Shown here: in pieces, positions 61,111 to 64,000 of the stretch
How the letters are laid out: each line of letters opens with the position of its first letter
Numbering within the stretch: position 1 is the stretch's first letter
Source of the DNA: Symbiodinium natans
Taxonomy: Eukaryota; Sar; Dinophyceae; Suessiales; Symbiodiniaceae
Direction of reading: 5' to 3'
Assembly: GCA_905221605.1 (NCBI GenBank)
Contig: CAJNDS010002266.1
Location: 312,228 to 376,227, forward strand
Length of the DNA: 64,000 nt
The notes under the pieces: generated by a model
Seen by the model: the letters and a program-made list of their open reading frames with translations, nothing else
The model's database searches: none
Told to the model about the DNA's origin: nothing
Made by a program: the position numbers and the translations under genes

Positions 61111-62295
61111 TTTGGGGTTTAGGGTTTAGGGCTTGGGGTTTAAGGTTTAGGGCTTTGGGCCTGCACACCCCTGTTGATGAAGCCCCAAGGTTTAAACCTT
61201 CTGACAACAACATTCCTACCTTAAGGCAGAATGTAATCACAACTTGCAAAAGAAGCCCCCAAAACCCTAAACACCCTAAACATCATCCTAGATAAGCCCT
61301 AAACATCCCAAACCATACCCTAAGCATCCTAACCATCATCTTAAATAAGCCCTAAACATCCCAACCCCTACCCTAAACACCCTAAACATCATCCTAAAAA
61401 AGCCCTAAACATCCCAACCCCTAGGCACTAAACCTGGGGCCCTGGTGCAGTTTGGCTCAACTCCGCCATCTCGCCTGCGGCCTGCAGACCGGAGTTTTGG
61501 GGTGTGTGGGGCCCCTAGGGTTTAGGGTTTAGGGTTTAGGGTTTGGGGTTTGGGGTTTAGGGTTTAGGGTTTGGGGTTTAGGGTTCAGGGGTGGTTCTTC
61601 CCAGCGTCCCCAAAAGATTAGAAACACATTCCAGCGGTCATACAGAACTGTATACACCCATCAGAAGCAGCAGTATTGACTGGACTCTGAAGGCATATCC
61701 TAATTTGCATACCTAGGCCTCTGCTTGCAGTTCCTGTGTTTAAGGTATATGCCTAGTATGTCAAAAAGATGAAAACAAGGTACCCCAAAAGACAAACTAG
61801 AAATGGAGATCAGGCAGGGTATTCCCTAGTGAGGATGCTGAATGAAATTTGGGACTTGGGGCTTGAAAGTCTAAAAGGGTGTAGCCTTGAAAAAAATTCA
61901 GGGTCCCAAAGCCTAAAGCCGTCCAAAACCTACCTCTCTCGCTCTCTCTGTCTCTCTGTCTCTCTCTGCCTCTTTCCTGACTGTATTGTGCTCATATTCT
62001 TGTCGGGCGACTCGACACCTCAGCCTCCACCCTCCCTCGAGCCTCTGGCTTTCATGTGCTCTTCATGCAGAGTTGCTGTAAACCCCGACGATTCTCTCGT
62101 CATGCCCAGCAGGCCCCAGCTCGGGAACTCTTGCATCTAGAAGCCAAGCAACCCCTGAAGCCTGAAGACACCGACCCTAAACCCAGAGTTGGGCTTAGAA
62201 CCCTAAATCCGAAAGCAAAACCCCAACACCCCGGATAAACCCTAGCCCGGTGGTGTCAAAGCCTAAACCATCAACTTAAAACCCGGCCCTAAACC
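61111..62295. other. Repeats and unresolved coding-like island
   Basis: A tandem of about 60 bp with CCCTAAACATCATCCTA / AAGCCCTAAACATCCCAA at 61262-61430. Heptamers at 61518-61590. At 61985-62140, plus (LEPLAFMCSSCRVAVNPDD, stop 62138) and minus (MQEFPSWGLLGMTRESSG..., stop near 62028) are both convincing; strand not resolved. Confidence 0.5.
61441..61481 (-). CDS. Probable exon
   Basis: GTCTGCAG acceptor; AAGEMAELSQTAPG; lower edge uncertain. Confidence 0.45.
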
Positions 62296-62406
62296 CTAGA
62301 AATTCAGGATTCGGGCTTTCTTCTGGGCTTCCCCGGCCGGGGGCAACGCCAGCAAGGCGCTGCGGAACCGGCCGGTAATGTGCGCCTCGGCTTTCAGGGC
62401 CCAGTG
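62296..62406 (-). CDS. Probable terminal exon
   Basis: CCTATAG acceptor; HWALKAEAHITGRFRSALLA then LPPAGEAQKKARILNF and TAG at 62296. Almost every third base is G or C. Another minus frame runs through the same bases from 62479 (FLEEHFGPNVRYATPGNPK); the upstream part of that frame is also protein-like. Confidence 0.58.
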   Translation of the reverse strand, partial: HWALKAEAHITGRFRSALLALPPAGEAQKKARILNF

Positions 62407-62639
62407 CTATAGGACTTCCTACTTTCGGGTTTCCAGGGGTAGCGTATCGCACATTTGGGCCAAAGTGTTCCTCAAGGAATCTACACAAGAAGAGGTCCCT
62501 ACTCTCAGTGCGAAAACGGTACCTTCATGACAGCCGTGTCAAGCAGTAATAGCTTGTCTCAAACACAAACCCTAAACCCTAAACCCTAAATCCCAAGCCC
62601 TCTAAGCCGTAAACCCAAAGACGCAAGACTCAGCCACTG

Positions 62640-62676
62640 GCCCAAGGAGGTCTGGCGAGCTGGGTCCAGCTGTAGC
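62640..62676 (-). CDS. Probable exon
   Basis: GTGCCAG acceptor; LQLDPARQTSLGQWLS; lower edge uncertain. Confidence 0.45.
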
Positions 62677-62731
62677 CTGGCACTTGCACCCCAGACCCGG
62701 TAGCCACCCAAAACCTGATTCGCACAGGGAA

Positions 62732-62826
62732 AACCCCTAAACCCTAAACCCTAAACCCTAAACCCTAAACCCTAAACCCTAAACCCTAAACCCTAAACCA
62801 ACCCTAAACCCTAAACCCTAAACCGA
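62732..62826 (+). repeat. CCCTAAA array
   Basis: Thirteen heptamers with one CCCTAAACCAA break. Confidence 0.95.
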
Positions 62827-62936
62827 ACCTCATCACTTTTAGGTTTAGGGCTCGGGCTAGGGGCCCTTGTCAGGATGAACTTCAGGCTGAGTCGCCATCA
62901 GATGTCCTATTGAAAGAAACACATCTATGTTGTGTG

Positions 62937-62944
62937 CATGTATG

Positions 62945-62978
<34 letters not shown>

Positions 62979-63110
62979 TACATACATATATATATATATT
63001 AATATTTTTATGTACATATATATATATATACACGTATATCTATATATATATATATAGAGACATACCGGTGTATACAATACATATATATATATATATATGT
63101 ATATCTTGAA
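62937..63110. repeat. (TA)n microsatellite
   Basis: About 170 bp of TA with GTATAC/ACATAC interruptions. Frames of isoleucine and tyrosine here are not genes. Confidence 0.95.
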
Positions 63111-63189
63111 ACGCTTCGGACTGAGCGCAAAGCCTTCAACCCTAAACCCAAAACCCTAAACCCTAAACCCTAAACCCTAAACCCGGAAC

Positions 63190-63350
63190 TGTGAGAGTTT
63201 AGGGTTGGGAGTTCGGTTCGGGGGTCGAGCGCGTCATGTCCCACGTCTTCACGGCCTGCGTCTTCGCTGACCCACACGTCGTGGCCTAAGCCGTGGGTTT
63301 GTGGACACAAAGAGCCCAACTCCAGTTGAACAGGTAAGCCCTGGACCTCA
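63190..63350. other. Coding-like island, strand unresolved
   Basis: Plus: VERVMSHVFTACVFADPHVV then stop at 63288, nearly all G/C third positions. Minus: GHDVWVSEDAGREDVGHDAL. Minus agrees with neighbouring exons; plus has the stronger codon bias. Confidence 0.4.
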
Positions 63351-63481
63351 AACAACCTAACCTTAAAAGACCCAAACCCTGCACACCCTAACCCCTTGTG
63401 ACGGTTAGACAGTTAGACCCAGGCCTGTTTGCCAACGGGCCGGGTTGGGACTTCCAAAACTGAGGTGTTGGGATACACAAG

Positions 63482-63485
<4 letters not shown>

Positions 63486-63514
<29 letters not shown>

Positions 63515-63530
63515 TTAGAGAGAGAGAGTT

Positions 63531-63563
<33 letters not shown>

Positions 63564-63619
63564 GACAGAGAGAGGCAGAGAGACAGAGAGATCGAGAGAG
63601 AGAGAGAGAGCGCGCAAGA

Positions 63620-63651
<32 letters not shown>

Positions 63652-63692
63652 CAGAGAGAGAGAGAGAGACAGAGTGACAGAGGGCCAGAGAG
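63486..63692 (+). repeat. (GA)n microsatellite
   Basis: About 200 bp of GA with CAGAGA interruptions. The glutamate/arginine plus frame and serine/leucine minus frames are repeat artefacts. Confidence 0.96.
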
Positions 63693-63729
63693 ACAGAGAG
63701 AGGAATCTGAGTTAGCGAGCGCAGTTCAC

Positions 63730-63793
63730 CCAGGACTTCGGAAGCCTGGTCGATCAGACTCGGGGCCGGGCATAGCTCTGCAGATGCAGCCAT
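63730..63793 (-). CDS. Probable N-terminal exon
   Basis: ATG at 63793: MAASAELCPAPSLIDQASEV then L; CCTGG|GTGAAC donor. Alternatively a TCTGCAG acceptor lies just inside. The (GA)n block would then be in its first intron. Confidence 0.48.
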
Positions 63794-64000
63794 CCCACCA
63801 CAGAGGACGACACGCTCCTTGGACCAATCTGGGCTTCAGTCTCTGCGGGCCAGCAACCACCTAGGATGAGCCCTAAACCCCAAAACCCTAGACCCGAAAC
63901 CCTAAACCCTAAACCATACACCCTAAACCCGAAAACCCAAAGAGCCCAAAGAGCCCAAAAGTTACTCCAGCGGCCGGCCGCTTGGGAAGCGCGGCCAGGG
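63794..64000. other. Window end, heptamer variants
   Basis: CCCTAAA variants at 63870-63940 and a GC-rich palindrome (CGGCCGGCCG) near 63972; no gene seen. Confidence 0.6.

Noticed and set aside
63405-63864. Glutamate/arginine-rich and serine/leucine-rich ORFs
   Set aside because: Products of the (GA)n repeat; only the flanking non-repeat part (63730-63793, minus) looks coding.

Overview
The window reads as nuclear DNA of a large-genome eukaryote, most likely a dinoflagellate. Exons are short (about 27-140 bp) and often G/C-rich in third codon positions. They sit in a sea of degenerate telomere-type heptamers (TTTAGGG / CCCTAAA). Introns inferred from reading-frame continuity use GT, GC and also GA 5' splice sites with AG|G-type acceptors, a dinoflagellate habit. 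One gene model resembles a protein family I recall from dinoflagellates (FLDKxCIHQTD ... YFxRLWC). No rRNA, convincing tRNA or CRISPR was seen. Everything below was read by eye; exon ends are inferred, not confirmed by RNA.

Layout. 1-13.6 kb: mostly repeats with a few isolated exon-like islands on either strand. 13.6-22.7 kb, minus strand: a multi-exon membrane-protein gene (model 1) whose exons join in phase; further minus-strand exon candidates at 25.5-30.5 kb may be its 5' part. One of its introns holds a 1.3-kb GT/GC block. 28.4-30.06 kb: a block free of heptamers with two unassigned ORFs. 31.4-38 kb: mainly plus-strand exons (model 2, ending at 37047). 39.3-40.85 kb: minus-strand exons (model 3). 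41.9-50.2 kb, minus: about 19 exons with a TRP/polycystin-like channel core and a helical C-terminal tail (model 4). 51.5-57.6 kb, minus: an ankyrin-repeat gene (model 5). Models 4 and 5 are on the same strand and in the N-to-C order of ankyrin-TRP channels, so they may be one gene. 59-64 kb: scattered minus-strand exons of one or more unidentified genes.

Repeats. Besides the heptamers there are homogenised variant arrays (CCTAAAT, CCCTAAG), a 26-bp palindromic and a 127-bp tandem repeat, large microsatellites, and several families of short terminal-inverted-repeat elements. One intron of the ankyrin gene is almost pure heptamer and is flanked by a 12-bp direct repeat, as expected for an intron created by insertion. 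Heptamers also seem to provide the 5' splice site of several introns (exon|GTTTAG).

Near 12.1, 26.5, 30.8, 35.5, 39.8, 48.4, 62.0 and 63.2 kb I saw coding-like stretches whose strand or frame I could not settle. They are described but not assigned.
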